Part shown: positions 8,610 to 16,845 of the stretch, one piece after another | Numbering within the stretch: the first letter of the stretch is position 1 | How the letters are laid out: each line of letters starts with the position of its first letter | Assembly (NCBI RefSeq): GCF_016464385.1 | Contig: NZ_JADMLH010000001.1 | Location: forward strand, 825,140-872,712 | Reading direction: 5' to 3' | DNA from: Nucisporomicrobium flavum | GTDB taxonomy: Bacteria; Actinomycetota; Actinomycetes; Mycobacteriales; Micromonosporaceae | Length of the DNA: 47,573 nucleotides | Translations under genes and position numbers: made by a program | The notes under the pieces: model-generated | What the model saw: only the letters and a program-made list of their open reading frames with translations | Told to the model about the DNA's origin: nothing | Database searches by the model: none

Positions 8610-9287
8610 ATGGATTCGACGATCTTGCCGATTCCCGGCGTCGACGTCCCCGACCACCGCGGCCGCACCGGCCTCGACCGGGTGGGCCGTGACCTCACCG
8701 GCAACCCCGACGTCGTGGTGCGCGACGTGCAGCTGCTGGCCAGCGCCTGGCACGTGCTGCGCCGCACCACGTACGACTACCGCCACGCCGACGGCACCTG
8801 GACCACCGAGAACCGGGAGACGTACGACCGCGGCAACGGCGCGACGATCCTGCTGTACGACCGGGACCGCGGGACCGTGCTGCTGGCCCGCCAGTTCCGC
8901 TACCCGGTGTACGTCAACGGGCACCCCGACGGCATGTTGCTGGAGACCGCGGCCGGCCTGCTGGACGACGACGACCCCGAGACCGCGATCCGCCGGGAGG
9001 CGGGCGAGGAGCTCGGGGTCGAGGTCGGGGAGCTCGAGCACGTCTTCGACGTCTACATGAGCCCGGGCTCGGTCACGGAGCGGCTGCACTTCTACGCCGC
9101 ACCGTACACGCCGGAGAGCCGGACCACGCCGGGCGGCGGGGTGGCCGCCGAGGGTGAGGACATCGGCGTGGTGGAGCTGCCGTTCGCCGAGGCCCTGGAG
9201 ATGATCCACGACGGCCGGATCGCCGACGCCAAGACGGTGATGCTGCTGCAGTGGGCAGCCCTGCGCGGCCCGTTCGCCGGACGCTGA
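8610..9287 (+). CDS. Nudix hydrolase, NudK (GDP-mannose pyrophosphatase)-like
   Basis: A 225-residue Nudix hydrolase. The core AGLLDDDDPETAIRREAGEE followed by LGVEVG matches the NudK/ADP-sugar pyrophosphatase pattern: the REAGEELG helix keeps the metal-binding glutamates, while the first Gly and Glu of the textbook Nudix box are shifted, as in E. coli NudK. The following VYMSPGSVTERLHFYAA is the NudK-type substrate loop. It would cleave a nucleoside-diphosphate sugar such as GDP-mannose or ADP-ribose into a nucleotide and a sugar phosphate, using Mg2+. Which sugar nucleotide is used is not decidable. The ATG start lies soon after the low-GC divergent promoter region. Confidence 0.88.
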   Translation: MDSTILPIPGVDVPDHRGRTGLDRVGRDLTGNPDVVVRDVQLLASAWHVLRRTTYDYRHADGTWTTENRETYDRGNGATILLYDRDRGTVLLARQFRYPVYVNGHPDGMLLETAAGLLDDDDPETAIRREAGEELGVEVGELEHVFDVYMSPGSVTERLHFYAAPYTPESRTTPGGGVAAEGEDIGVVELPFAEALEMIHDGRIADAKTVMLLQWAALRGPFAGR

Positions 9288-9313
9288 CGCCCGGGCGCCC
9301 GGGCGCGCCCAGG

Positions 9314-9937
9314 TCAGGCCGCCATCCCCCGCAGCAGGGCGTCGACCAGCTTCTCGGCGTAGCCCTCCTCGGGCACGTTGGGATTCCAGTGCAGCATGTT
9401 CTGCGCGATGCTCGGTCCCGAGATCATCAGCAGGGTGAGCTCGATGTCGAGGTCGGCGCGCAGCTCGCCGGTCTCGATACCACGGCGCAGCACCTGGCGC
9501 ATGACCTCGCGGCGGGGCTCGGTGGCCGCCTGGTAGACCGCCTGCATCTCGGCGCTGCGGACCATCTCCGGCAGCAGGCAGGCGGTGACCTTGCTGTACT
9601 GCTCCATGCGCTTCTGGCGTCCCTGCATGACCAGCATGACGAGGTCGTCGCGCACCGACTTGCCCTCCGGCACCGGCAGCGGGCCCTTCATCCGCGCCAC
9701 CGCGTCGGTGAGCAGCGCGACCTTGTTGGCCCAGCGGCGGTAGATCGTCGCCTTGCCCACGCCCGCCTTCGCCGCCACCGCCTCGATGGAGATCGCGTCG
9801 GCGCTCTGCCCCTCGGCGAGCAGGGCGGTCACCGCCTCGAGGATCGCCTCGTCGGCTCGGGCATCGCGGGGCCGGCCCGGTGCCTTGCGGCCCGGACCGG
9901 TTCCCGCGTCAACGCTGACCGTCGTCATGCGCTCCAT
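9314..9937 (-). CDS. TetR-family transcriptional regulator
   Basis: A 207-residue repressor. The N-terminal HTH reads [27 protein letters not shown] (residues about 46-72), and [13 protein letters not shown] precedes it as in many TetR proteins. The C-terminal ligand-binding domain is all helical ([26 protein letters not shown]). It lies 36 bp downstream of the efflux gene in the same direction, so pump and repressor are probably co-transcribed. Two 19-bp dyads upstream of the pump gene are the likely operators, giving autoregulation and drug induction. A second in-frame ATG three codons into the gene is an alternative start. Confidence 0.9.
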   Translation of the reverse strand: MERMTTVSVDAGTGPGRKAPGRPRDARADEAILEAVTALLAEGQSADAISIEAVAAKAGVGKATIYRRWANKVALLTDAVARMKGPLPVPEGKSVRDDLVMLVMQGRQKRMEQYSKVTACLLPEMVRSAEMQAVYQAATEPRREVMRQVLRRGIETGELRADLDIELTLLMISGPSIAQNMLHWNPNVPEEGYAEKLVDALLRGMAA

Positions 9938-9973
9938 TGTTACTGAGCCTTCACCGTACGGCCACGACGGCCG

Positions 9974-11554
9974 TCACGCCTCGACCAGTTCGACGCCCTG
10001 TTCCTCGGCGAGCGACTCCGCCGTGGTGGGCGCCGGCGCCTGGGCGGGCCGCTTGCCGGGCAGCCACAGCACGGCGACGAGCACGCCGAGCAGGGCGAAC
10101 AGCGTGGTGCCCAGCGAGGCGTAGTGCATGGCGGAGATGAACGAGTCGTTGGCGGTCTGGAGCAGCCCGTTCGCCCCGGGACCGGCCTGGGCGGCCACCC
10201 CGTACGCACCGGAGATGGACTCGTTCGCCACGTCGCGGGCGGCGGCGGGGAGGTTCGCCGTCGCGTCGGTCATGCCGTCGCGGTACACCGAGGACAGCAC
10301 GGCTCCGAGCGCGGCGACGCCGAGCGCGCCACCGACCTGGCGGATGGTGTTGCTGACGGCCGACCCGACGCCCGCCTTCTCGCGGGGCAGGGAGGCCATG
10401 ATCGACTCGGTGGCCGGCGGCATGACGTTGGCCATGCCGACGCCCATCACGAAGAACAGCGCGCCGACGATCCAGATCGGCGTGTCCGCCCCGATCGCGA
10501 GCCACCCGGCCAGCGAGGCGGCGACCAGCAGCAGGCCGGCCGAGCCGACCACCTTCGGGCCGAACCGCTTGACCATCGCGGCGCTGCGGGGAGCGAAGAC
10601 CATCTGCGCCACCGCGAACGGCACGAACAGCGCGCCCGAGGCGAGCGGGCCGTACCCGCGGACCAGCTGCAGGTAGAACGCGCTGAAGAACATCATGCCC
10701 ATGGCCGCGAAGAAGACCAGGCCGATCATGCCGGTGGAGGCGGAGAACTGCCGGTTCGTGAACAGCCGGACGTCCAGCGACGGGAACGGGATGCGGCGCT
10801 CGTACGCGATGAAGGCCGCGAGCACGACAGCCGCGCCGGCCAGCGAGCCCCAGGACTCCACCTGGCCGAAGCCGTTCTCGCCGCCCTCGATGACGCCGTA
10901 CGTCAGCAGCGTCAGGCCGAGGATGGACAGCAGCACGCCGACGATGTCGATGCGGCCGGGCTTCGGGTCGCGCGACTCGGGGACGAGCACGCTGACCAGC
11001 ACGATCCCGGCGATGACGACGGGCACGTTGATGAGGAAGACCGAGCCCCACCAGAAGTGCTCGAGCAGCAGGCCGCCGACGATCGGGCCGATGGCCACGG
11101 CCAGGCCGACGGCACCGGCCCAGACGCCGATGGCGCGGCCGCGCTCGTGCGGCTCGAAGACGTTGGCGATGATGGACAGCGTGGCCGGCATGACCGCGGC
11201 GGCGCCCAGACCCATCAGGGCACGGGCCGCGATCAGCTGGTCGGCGCTCCCCGCGTACGCCGACAGCAGCGAGGCCAGGCCGAAGAGCGCGAGCCCGACG
11301 GTCAGGGTGATCCGGCGGCCGAGCCGGTCGGCGAGGATGCCGGCGGTGAACAGCAGGCCGGCGAAGACGAGGGTGTACGAGTTGATGGCCCACTCGAGCT
11401 GACCCTGGCTGGCGCCGAGGCCGGCCTCCGGGTCCGCGATGGTGCGCAGGGCGACGTTCAGGACGGTGTTGTCCAGGACGACGACGAGCAGGCTGATGAC
11501 GAGGACGCCGAGGATGGCCCAGCGCCGTGGATGCCCGGTGTTCGGAACGTCCAT
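9974..11554 (-). CDS. MFS efflux transporter, DHA2 (EmrB/QacA) family, 14 TM
   Basis: A 526-residue integral membrane drug:H+ antiporter. The order is typical of DHA2: TM1 (WAILGVLVISLLVVVLDNTV, keeping the LDNTVLNVAL motif D1), motif A between TM2 and TM3 (LADRLGRRITL), motif C (AIGPIVGGLLLEHFWWGSVFLINVP), then a further eight to nine helices to a short cytoplasmic tail. A large loop with DGMTDATANLPAAARD lies before the last helix. It is likely to export cationic or aromatic drugs. It is first in a pump-tetR operon, with two operator-like dyads upstream of its ATG. The substrate is unknown. Confidence 0.92.
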   Translation of the reverse strand: MDVPNTGHPRRWAILGVLVISLLVVVLDNTVLNVALRTIADPEAGLGASQGQLEWAINSYTLVFAGLLFTAGILADRLGRRITLTVGLALFGLASLLSAYAGSADQLIAARALMGLGAAAVMPATLSIIANVFEPHERGRAIGVWAGAVGLAVAIGPIVGGLLLEHFWWGSVFLINVPVVIAGIVLVSVLVPESRDPKPGRIDIVGVLLSILGLTLLTYGVIEGGENGFGQVESWGSLAGAAVVLAAFIAYERRIPFPSLDVRLFTNRQFSASTGMIGLVFFAAMGMMFFSAFYLQLVRGYGPLASGALFVPFAVAQMVFAPRSAAMVKRFGPKVVGSAGLLLVAASLAGWLAIGADTPIWIVGALFFVMGVGMANVMPPATESIMASLPREKAGVGSAVSNTIRQVGGALGVAALGAVLSSVYRDGMTDATANLPAAARDVANESISGAYGVAAQAGPGANGLLQTANDSFISAMHYASLGTTLFALLGVLVAVLWLPGKRPAQAPAPTTAESLAEEQGVELVEA

Positions 11555-11587
11555 GAGGTGCTCTCCCGTGTGACGATCGGAGATACG

Positions 11588-11606
11588 ATACGGAACAGTT
11601 CCGTAT
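11588..11606. promoter_or_regulatory. TetR-type operator 1 (perfect 19-bp dyad)
   Basis: ATACGGAACAGTTCCGTAT has perfect 9-bp arms around one central base and lies 34 bp upstream of the efflux gene ATG. On the minus strand it follows a possible -35, TTGTAT (11610-11605), so bound repressor would block the promoter. This is the typical size and spacing for a TetR dimer site. Confidence 0.75.
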
Positions 11607-11636
11607 ACAAGAGCGACCCTAGGCCGCCGAGCTCCG

Positions 11637-11655
11637 ATACGGAACGGGCTCGTAT
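11637..11655. promoter_or_regulatory. TetR-type operator 2 (imperfect copy)
   Basis: ATACGGAACGGGCTCGTAT has the same first half-site as operator 1 (ATACGGAAC). The second half (ATACGAGCC on the other strand) matches in its first five bases. The centres of the two dyads are 49 bp apart. It is probably a secondary site for the same repressor. Confidence 0.6.
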
Positions 11656-11677
11656 CGTATTGTGGCCGTCCTCACGA

Positions 11678-12217
11678 TCATCCGGCGGCGGGAATAGTCG
11701 CTGGACGGGCCGCGAGCGGCGCAAGCCCGGCCGCGACGACGAGCGACGCGACCGGCAGCAGGTCCAGGCTCACCGCGATCCCCGCGAACCCGGCCAGCAC
11801 CAGCACCGGCGACCACACCGGCAGCCGGCGCGCCACGACCAGCAGCACCAACAGGGACAGCAGCCCCACCTGGAACAGCGCCGGCCCGGCGGCCTCCAGC
11901 ACCCCGGGCAGCGGCGCGGCGTCCCGGAACGCCGCGGACAGATCCCCGGCGATCACCCACAGGAAGCACGCCGCACCCACCATTACGGCACCGGTGGCGA
12001 CCCCGGCGAGCACCCGCCGGCCCGGGGCGTCCGCGACGACCGACCGGCGCAGGCTGCCGGCGAGCACGGCGAACAGCACGATCGCGAGGAAGAACGCGAC
12101 GTGGCCGACGTTCCACGCCGGACCGCCCTTACGGTGTCCGTCCAGGCCGTCGATCCAGCGCAGGATGCCGTACGCGACCATGAGCGCGGGCGCCGTGACG
12201 GCGCAGAATCTCGTCAT
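11678..12217 (-). CDS. hypothetical membrane protein, about five TM helices
   Basis: A 179-residue protein of unknown function. Hydrophobic segments are visible at the N-terminus (FCAVTAPALMVAYGILRWI), then HVAFFLAIVLFAVLAGSL, VLAGVATGAVMVGAACFLWVI, ALFQVGLLSLLVLLVVARR and VLVLAGFAGIAVSLDLLPVASLVV. The ATG at 12217 puts the first helix directly at the N-terminus; the longer open frame to 12319 adds a Pro/Gly-rich segment without coding character. The conserved-looking WIDGLDGHRKGG loop follows the first helix. It lies downstream of the ECF sigma gene on the same strand (98 bp), and its stop is only 22 bp from TetR operator 2. Confidence 0.72.
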   Translation of the reverse strand: MTRFCAVTAPALMVAYGILRWIDGLDGHRKGGPAWNVGHVAFFLAIVLFAVLAGSLRRSVVADAPGRRVLAGVATGAVMVGAACFLWVIAGDLSAAFRDAAPLPGVLEAAGPALFQVGLLSLLVLLVVARRLPVWSPVLVLAGFAGIAVSLDLLPVASLVVAAGLAPLAARPATIPAAG

Positions 12218-12315
12218 GCCGTGAGCCTCGCGGCTCCGGCCGGGCGGCCCATCAGGGATTACCCCCGCCTCCACCGGACCCGGGCCCCTAAGGGGGCCCG
12301 GCCGGGCCGTAGCCG

Positions 12316-13179
12316 TCACCGGCGCAGCTCGGATGCCCGCTCCAGGCGGCCGAGCTTGCGCGGATTGCGGATCGCGTACACGTGGGTGATCCGGCCGTCG
12401 GCGACCACGACGCTCGCCGCGGTCGTCTCGCCGTTCACGTCGAACCGGACGCCGGGCATCCCGTTCAGCCAGACGGCGCTCAGCCTGAAGCCGGGCACCT
12501 GCGAGACGTACGCCAGGAACGTCGCCGCCTTGCCGGCGCCGACGATCGGCCGGCGCGCCGCCGTGACCAGGCCGCCGCCGTCGGTCGTCACCACGACGTC
12601 CGGGGCGAGCACGGCCATCAGCCCCCGCACGTCGCCCGTGGCGACGGCCGCCATGAAGCGTTCGACGACCGCCTGCTGCTCGGCGCGGTCCACCCGCATC
12701 CGGGGCCGCCGCGCCGCCACGTGGTCGCGGGCCCGGTGCGCGATCTGCCGGACGGCGGCGGGCGACTTGCCGACCGCCTCCGCGATCTCGTCGAACGGCG
12801 TCTCGAAGACCTCGCGCAGCACGAACACCGCCCGCTCGGCGGGGCCCAGCGTCTCCAGCACGGTCAGCATCGCGATGGAGACGTTCTCAGCCAGTTCGAC
12901 GTCGTCGGCCACATCGGGGGTGGTCAGGAGCGGCTCGGGCAGCCACTCGCCGATGTACTCCTCGCGGCGGCGGGCCACCGTCCGGAGCCGGTTCAGCGCC
13001 TGCCGGGTCACCATCCGCACCAGGTACGCGCGCTCGTCGCGTACCTCCGCCCGGTCGACGCCGGCCCACCGCAGCCACGTCTCCTGCACGACGTCCTCGG
13101 CGTCCGCGGCGGAGCCGAGCATCTCGTACGCGACCGTGAAGAGCAGGCTGCGGTGGACGACGAACGGGTCGCCGGTCAT
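12316..13179 (-). CDS. sigJ: ECF41-family RNA polymerase sigma factor (SigJ-like) with SnoaL-like C-terminal domain
   Basis: A 287-residue extracytoplasmic-function sigma factor. Region 2 is LLFTVAYEMLGSAADAEDVV followed by QETWLRW; region 4 is LGPAERAVFVLREVFETPFD followed by EIAEAVGKSPAAVRQ. A SnoaL/NTF2-like domain from about residue 165 replaces a separate anti-sigma factor. Three ECF41 signatures are present: the linker WLPEPL, DGGG (family DGGGK, here DGGGL) and NPRKL (family NPDKL). In this family the C-terminal domain tunes sigma activity. The start ATG overlaps the upstream gene stop in ATGA, so the two are translationally coupled. A matching promoter lies ahead of the pair. Confidence 0.92.
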   Translation of the reverse strand: MTGDPFVVHRSLLFTVAYEMLGSAADAEDVVQETWLRWAGVDRAEVRDERAYLVRMVTRQALNRLRTVARRREEYIGEWLPEPLLTTPDVADDVELAENVSIAMLTVLETLGPAERAVFVLREVFETPFDEIAEAVGKSPAAVRQIAHRARDHVAARRPRMRVDRAEQQAVVERFMAAVATGDVRGLMAVLAPDVVVTTDGGGLVTAARRPIVGAGKAATFLAYVSQVPGFRLSAVWLNGMPGVRFDVNGETTAASVVVADGRITHVYAIRNPRKLGRLERASELRR

Positions 13180-13751
13180 GGGTGCGACGGTACGGCCAGC
13201 GGCGGCAGGTCGCACGACGCCGAGAACTCCTGCGACTCCATGCCCAGCGCGGTGTTGGACCGGGTCATGTAGTTGGCGACCGCGACGTACGAGGTGAGCT
13301 CGACCAGCGCGGCCGGGCCGAGCGCCGCCAGCAGCCGCGCCGACATCTCGTCGGTCACAGCCGGCGGTGTCTGCGTCATCGCCTCGGCGTACGCCATGAC
13401 GTCGCGTTCCAGCGGCGTGAAGACGTCCGACTCGCGCCAGCGCGGCACCTCACGGGCCTTCGCGACGTCCAGCCCCTCGTTGTGGGCCATGAAGTAGCCG
13501 AGGTCGAGGCAGAAGCTGCAGCCCACGAGGCTCGCCACGGCCATGTGGGCGTACGACTTCAGCGTGGCGTCGCACCGGTCCCACTTCTGCACCGAGCGGC
13601 CCACAGAGAAGCTGAAGTTCAGGACCTTCCGGTTGTGCCACACGACGCCGACGGGCTCCGGGACCGCCCCGAACATCCGGCGCGACATCCGCTTCACCAG
13701 CGCCCCGTAGACGCCGGTCAGCTCCGCCTTCGGGATCCGCGTACCGCTCAT
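13176..13751 (-). CDS. carboxymuconolactone decarboxylase/AhpD-like protein, ECF41 partner
   Basis: A 191-residue AhpD-fold protein. The redox-type motif GCSFCLDLGYFMAHN gives the CxxC pair with a following His, as in AhpD-like peroxidases. MAVASLVGC and LTSYVAVANYMTRSNTALGM are the usual helices around it. ECF41 sigma factors are commonly encoded beside a carboxymuconolactone decarboxylase, oxidoreductase or epimerase gene and drive that gene, so this is the likely direct target. The ATG at 13751 has the strong Shine-Dalgarno AGGAGGAG. An upstream in-frame start would lie inside the promoter. The actual substrate, probably a peroxide or quinone-like compound, is unknown. Confidence 0.9.
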   Translation of the reverse strand: MSGTRIPKAELTGVYGALVKRMSRRMFGAVPEPVGVVWHNRKVLNFSFSVGRSVQKWDRCDATLKSYAHMAVASLVGCSFCLDLGYFMAHNEGLDVAKAREVPRWRESDVFTPLERDVMAYAEAMTQTPPAVTDEMSARLLAALGPAALVELTSYVAVANYMTRSNTALGMESQEFSASCDLPPLAVPSHP

Positions 13752-13782
13752 GTCTCCTCCTGGTGATCTGCTTCGGCATGCA

Positions 13783-13809
13783 GACACCGGCGGCGGCCCG
13801 GATGTGACA
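13783..13809 (-). promoter_or_regulatory. ECF41-type promoter (TGTCACA-N16-TGTC)
   Basis: On the minus strand TGTCACA (13809-13803) is followed after 16 bp by TGTC (13786-13783), about 30 bp upstream of the AhpD-like gene start. Published ECF41 promoters have TGTCACA at -35 and CGTC at -10. The seven-base match at the correct place in front of an ECF41 operon supports direct autoregulation. Confidence 0.75.
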
Positions 13810-13817
13810 TCGGGGCC

Positions 13818-14687
13818 TCAACCGTGGCGGTGGTGCTTCTTCACGTACGTGTAGCCGGGGGCCAGCGGGCTCGGTTCGATCTGCTCCTCCTCGACCGCCC
13901 GCTCGTGCAGCGTGACCTGCTTCTCCGACGGTCGCGCACCCGGCGGCAGCTTGCGGACGAACCCGTGGACCAGGTGCTCGGCCCGGTCGGCGCCGTCGTC
14001 GTCCTCGTCCTCGCCCGGCCATGGGGCCGGTTCCACGAGCGGCGCGTAGAACAGCATCTCCGCGACTTTCTGCCCGTCGACGGCCGGGTACGAGGGGTAG
14101 CCGGCCGAGGTGACGCTGCCCTCGACGCGGGTGAGGTAGCCCTCGCGGATCAACTGGTCGACGGCGTTGCGCAGCAGGAACGCGCCCCGCGCGCCGCGGC
14201 CCAGCCCGCAGTGCCCGGCCAGCTCGGACTCCGGGAGCACGGCGCTGCCGTCGTCGAAGACCCGCCCCTGGCGGCGTACGGCCCGCAGCACCCGGCCGCG
14301 GTTGGACGTGTCCGGGGCGAGCTCGCGGGTGACCACCTTCGGGTCGTACTCGTGGTAGTACGCGACGCCGTCGACGCTCATCGGCTCGTCCATCGCCGCC
14401 GCCCGTACGACGACCTCGTCGCGGGCCGCCTGCCATGTGACGGTGACCAGCACCCCGGGCCGCAGGTCCGCCGGCCAGGCGACGCCGGCGAACTGCCATT
14501 CGACGTCCTGGCGCAGCGTGGTGTCGAAGTTCCTGCGAACGGGCGTGAGCCCGTGCTCGCGGTAGTCCAGCACGACCGGCACGACCTCGCGGTCCCTCAG
14601 GGCCTCGACGCATTCCTCGGGGGCAGCGCAGACATCCCCCTCGAGATCCGCCCGCCACAGGGCGAAGCGGCGGGTCGCCGTTCTCAT
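13818..14687 (-). CDS. hypothetical protein, no recognised domain
   Basis: A 289-residue soluble protein. No family recognised. Visible features are an N-terminal RRFALWRADLEGDVCAAPEE, a possible winged-helix-like centre (RNAVDQLIREGYLTRVEG after GLGRGARGAFLLRN), an acidic stretch GEDEDDDGADRAE and a basic tail APGYTYVKKHHRHG. It follows the Gfo/Idh/MocA gene by only 9 bp on the same strand and may be the last gene of that operon. Its function in sugar use is not evident, so co-transcription could be incidental. Codon use matches the neighbours. Confidence 0.7.
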   Translation of the reverse strand: MRTATRRFALWRADLEGDVCAAPEECVEALRDREVVPVVLDYREHGLTPVRRNFDTTLRQDVEWQFAGVAWPADLRPGVLVTVTWQAARDEVVVRAAAMDEPMSVDGVAYYHEYDPKVVTRELAPDTSNRGRVLRAVRRQGRVFDDGSAVLPESELAGHCGLGRGARGAFLLRNAVDQLIREGYLTRVEGSVTSAGYPSYPAVDGQKVAEMLFYAPLVEPAPWPGEDEDDDGADRAEHLVHGFVRKLPPGARPSEKQVTLHERAVEEEQIEPSPLAPGYTYVKKHHRHG

Positions 14688-14696
14688 GGGAAGACC

Positions 14697-15956
14697 CTAT
14701 CGGCCGGGTGCGGTGAGGGTGACGATGCCGCCGCTGAGCCGCGCGCGTTCGGCCGCCCAGACGACGCGATGGCTGGCCAGGCTCTGTGCCGCGTCCGAGG
14801 TGATCAGCGACGGGTCGCCCGCCTCGACCGCGGCGAGGAACGCCTCGGTGAGGCCCTCGTCCCCGCCGCCGTGCCCGTCCGCCGCGGACGGGCCGCCCAG
14901 CGCCGCCGAGTCGAGGGTCTCCTCGCGGCCGGTGCGGAAGTCGACGTGACGGACCGTGCGGCCGTCGCCCTCGAGGTAGCCGTGCGTGCCCATCAGCCGG
15001 GTACGCCGGTGTTCCATCGGAGTGAACGCGCTCATGGTGAACGTGCCGGTGGCGCCGTCGGCGTACTCCATCGTGACGACCTGGTGGTCGACCACGTCGT
15101 TGTCGCACGCGTACACGCAGCGTCCGTACGGCCCGGTGCGCAGCGCCTCGGTCAGCGCCGGCGCGGTCGCCTCCGCGGTGACCGCCCCCAGCGGCCAGAA
15201 GTGCTGTTCGGGGTCGGCGAGCGCGGCGAAGTAGAGCCGCTTCGCCGAGTACGGGCAGTCCGGCTCGACCGGGCAGTCGAGGCACCGGTCGGCGGCGCCG
15301 TCGGGGCGGTCGGCGGCCGTGAAGTGGGTGAGGCTGCCGAAGGACGCGATCCGGGCCGGGACGCGGCCGGTCACGTGCACGAGCCAGTCGAGGTCGTGGC
15401 AGCTCTTGGTGAGCAGCATCGGCCCGGACGTGCCGGTGCGCCGCCAGTGGCCCCGCACGAACGAGTGGGCCTGGTGCCACCAGCCGACGGGTTCGAGGTG
15501 GTCGAAGCTGACCAGCCGCCCGATGCGGCCGTCGTCGACGAGACCCTTCACGAGCTTCGTGTACGCCGTGTAGCGGAGCACATGGCACACGGCCAGGATC
15601 ACGCCGTGCCGGACGGCCGCTTCCGCGATGGCGCTCGCCTCCTCGTCGGTCGGCGCCATCGGCTTCTCGAGGAGGATGTGGTAGCCGATCTCGGCGAGCC
15701 GGATCGCCGGCCCGGCGTGCAACCGGTCCTGGGTGGCGACGATCGCCGCGTCGGCGAGCCGCGGTCCGGCGGCCAGCCCGGTCCAGTCGGTGTGGACGTT
15801 CGCCGGGTCGATCCCGAACTCCGCGGCGACGCTCTCCCGCCGGTGCGGGTCCGGCTCGGCGACGGCGACGACGCGGGCCCGGCCGGTGGCGACGGCGTGG
15901 CGGGCGTACGTCTGCCCGCGCAGCCCGGCGCCGACCAGCGCGAGCGTCACGGGCAC
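14697..15956 (-). CDS. Gfo/Idh/MocA-family NAD(P)-dependent oxidoreductase
   Basis: A 419-residue protein with an N-terminal Rossmann domain (LALVGAGLRGQTYARHA, dinucleotide site GxGxxG-like; YHILLEKPMAPT gives the family EKP motif) and the family C-terminal domain with CHDLDWLVHVTG, whose His is the usual catalytic-site residue. A cysteine set CLDCPVEPDC in the middle could bind a metal and is shared by some subfamilies. It may oxidise or epimerise a sugar or sugar derivative of the adjoining pathway. GH109 alpha-N-acetylgalactosaminidases share this fold, so a glycosidase role cannot be excluded. The gene starts GTG inside the aldolase gene; a GTG at 15950 would give a GTGA 4-bp overlap. 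Confidence 0.87.
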   Translation of the reverse strand: MPVTLALVGAGLRGQTYARHAVATGRARVVAVAEPDPHRRESVAAEFGIDPANVHTDWTGLAAGPRLADAAIVATQDRLHAGPAIRLAEIGYHILLEKPMAPTDEEASAIAEAAVRHGVILAVCHVLRYTAYTKLVKGLVDDGRIGRLVSFDHLEPVGWWHQAHSFVRGHWRRTGTSGPMLLTKSCHDLDWLVHVTGRVPARIASFGSLTHFTAADRPDGAADRCLDCPVEPDCPYSAKRLYFAALADPEQHFWPLGAVTAEATAPALTEALRTGPYGRCVYACDNDVVDHQVVTMEYADGATGTFTMSAFTPMEHRRTRLMGTHGYLEGDGRTVRHVDFRTGREETLDSAALGGPSAADGHGGGDEGLTEAFLAAVEAGDPSLITSDAAQSLASHRVVWAAERARLSGGIVTLTAPGR

Positions 15957-16795
15957 GGCACGGGCTCCCCGAGCAGGCGCAGCGCGGCGGCCACGGTGTC
16001 GGTCATCGCGTCCCGGGCCGACGCCAGGTAGCGCCGCGGGTCGACCAGCGCGGCGTTGCTCCCGAGGCTCTCCCGGACGGCGGAGGTGAAGGCGCTGTTC
16101 AACGCGGTGCCGATATTGATCTTGACCATGCCCCCGCGGACCGCGGCGGCCAGCTCGTCGTCCGGCACCCCGGAGGAGCCGTGCAGCACCAGCGGTACGG
16201 GCACCGCCTCGCGCAGCCGCGCGATGAGCTCGTGGTCGAGCCGGGCGGTCCGGGTGTGCATGGCGTGCGACGACCCGACGGCCACCGCCAGGGCGTCCAC
16301 CCCGGTGGCGGCGACGTACGCGGCCGCGTCGCCGGGGTCGGTGCGCACGCCGGGCGCGTGGGCGCCGTCCTTGCCGCCGATCTCGCCCAGCTCGCTCTCG
16401 ACCCAGAGTCCCTGGGCGTGTCCGCGGCGCACGGCCGCGGCGGTACGGGCCACGTTGTCATCGTAGGAGCGCTTCGACGCGTCGTACATGACCGAGCCGA
16501 ACCCGCAGCCGGCCGCCTGGTCGAACAGCTCGTCGCTCTCCACGTGGTCGAGGTGCAGCGCCACCTTCACGGTCGAGGCGTCGGCGATGCACCGGGTGGC
16601 GGCCGCGATCGGGGTGAGCCGGCCGTGGTGGAAGCGCACCGCGTTCTCGCTGATCTGCAGGATGACCGGCCGCCCGGCGCGCTCGGCGCCGGCGACGATG
16701 GCCTCGGCGTGCTCGACGGTGATGACGTTGAACGCCCCCACTGCGACGCCGGCGGCGCGGGCCGCGTCGACGATCTCCCCGGTCGGTGTGAACAC
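15947..16795 (-). CDS. class II ketose-bisphosphate aldolase (tagatose/fructose type)
   Basis: A 282-residue Zn-dependent aldolase that would cleave tagatose-1,6- or fructose-1,6-bisphosphate into glyceraldehyde-3-phosphate and dihydroxyacetone phosphate. Recognisable blocks are VALHLDHVES (catalytic Asp, Zn His), GSVMYDASKRSYDDN, ESELGEIGGKDG, VGSSHAMHT, VLHGSSGVPDDEL and VKINIGTALN (phosphate site). Length fits GatY/KbaY enzymes; no GatZ/KbaZ-like partner is present. The GTG at 16795 follows a GGAAGGAG ribosome site, which decides the start against the longer open frame. It is second in a kinase-aldolase-oxidoreductase operon. The tagatose rather than fructose assignment rests on the neighbours. 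Confidence 0.9.
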   Translation of the reverse strand: MFTPTGEIVDAARAAGVAVGAFNVITVEHAEAIVAGAERAGRPVILQISENAVRFHHGRLTPIAAATRCIADASTVKVALHLDHVESDELFDQAAGCGFGSVMYDASKRSYDDNVARTAAAVRRGHAQGLWVESELGEIGGKDGAHAPGVRTDPGDAAAYVAATGVDALAVAVGSSHAMHTRTARLDHELIARLREAVPVPLVLHGSSGVPDDELAAAVRGGMVKINIGTALNSAFTSAVRESLGSNAALVDPRRYLASARDAMTDTVAAALRLLGEPVPCP

Positions 16796-16845
16796 GGGAA
16801 CTCCTTCCAGATGGTGGATCAGCCCGTGAGGGCGGCGACGGTGGA

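Noticed and set aside
1..9300. Possible natural-product cluster (SARP, acyl-CoA dehydrogenase, PhyH oxygenase, hydrolase, MFS pump)
   Set aside because: No polyketide, peptide, terpene or RiPP scaffold enzyme is present; the genes are in opposing orientations without a shared operon.
10124..13297. Long plus-strand open frame across efflux, membrane-protein and sigma genes
   Set aside because: It spans several genes on the opposite strand and their intergenic regulatory sites, and has no recognisable domain.
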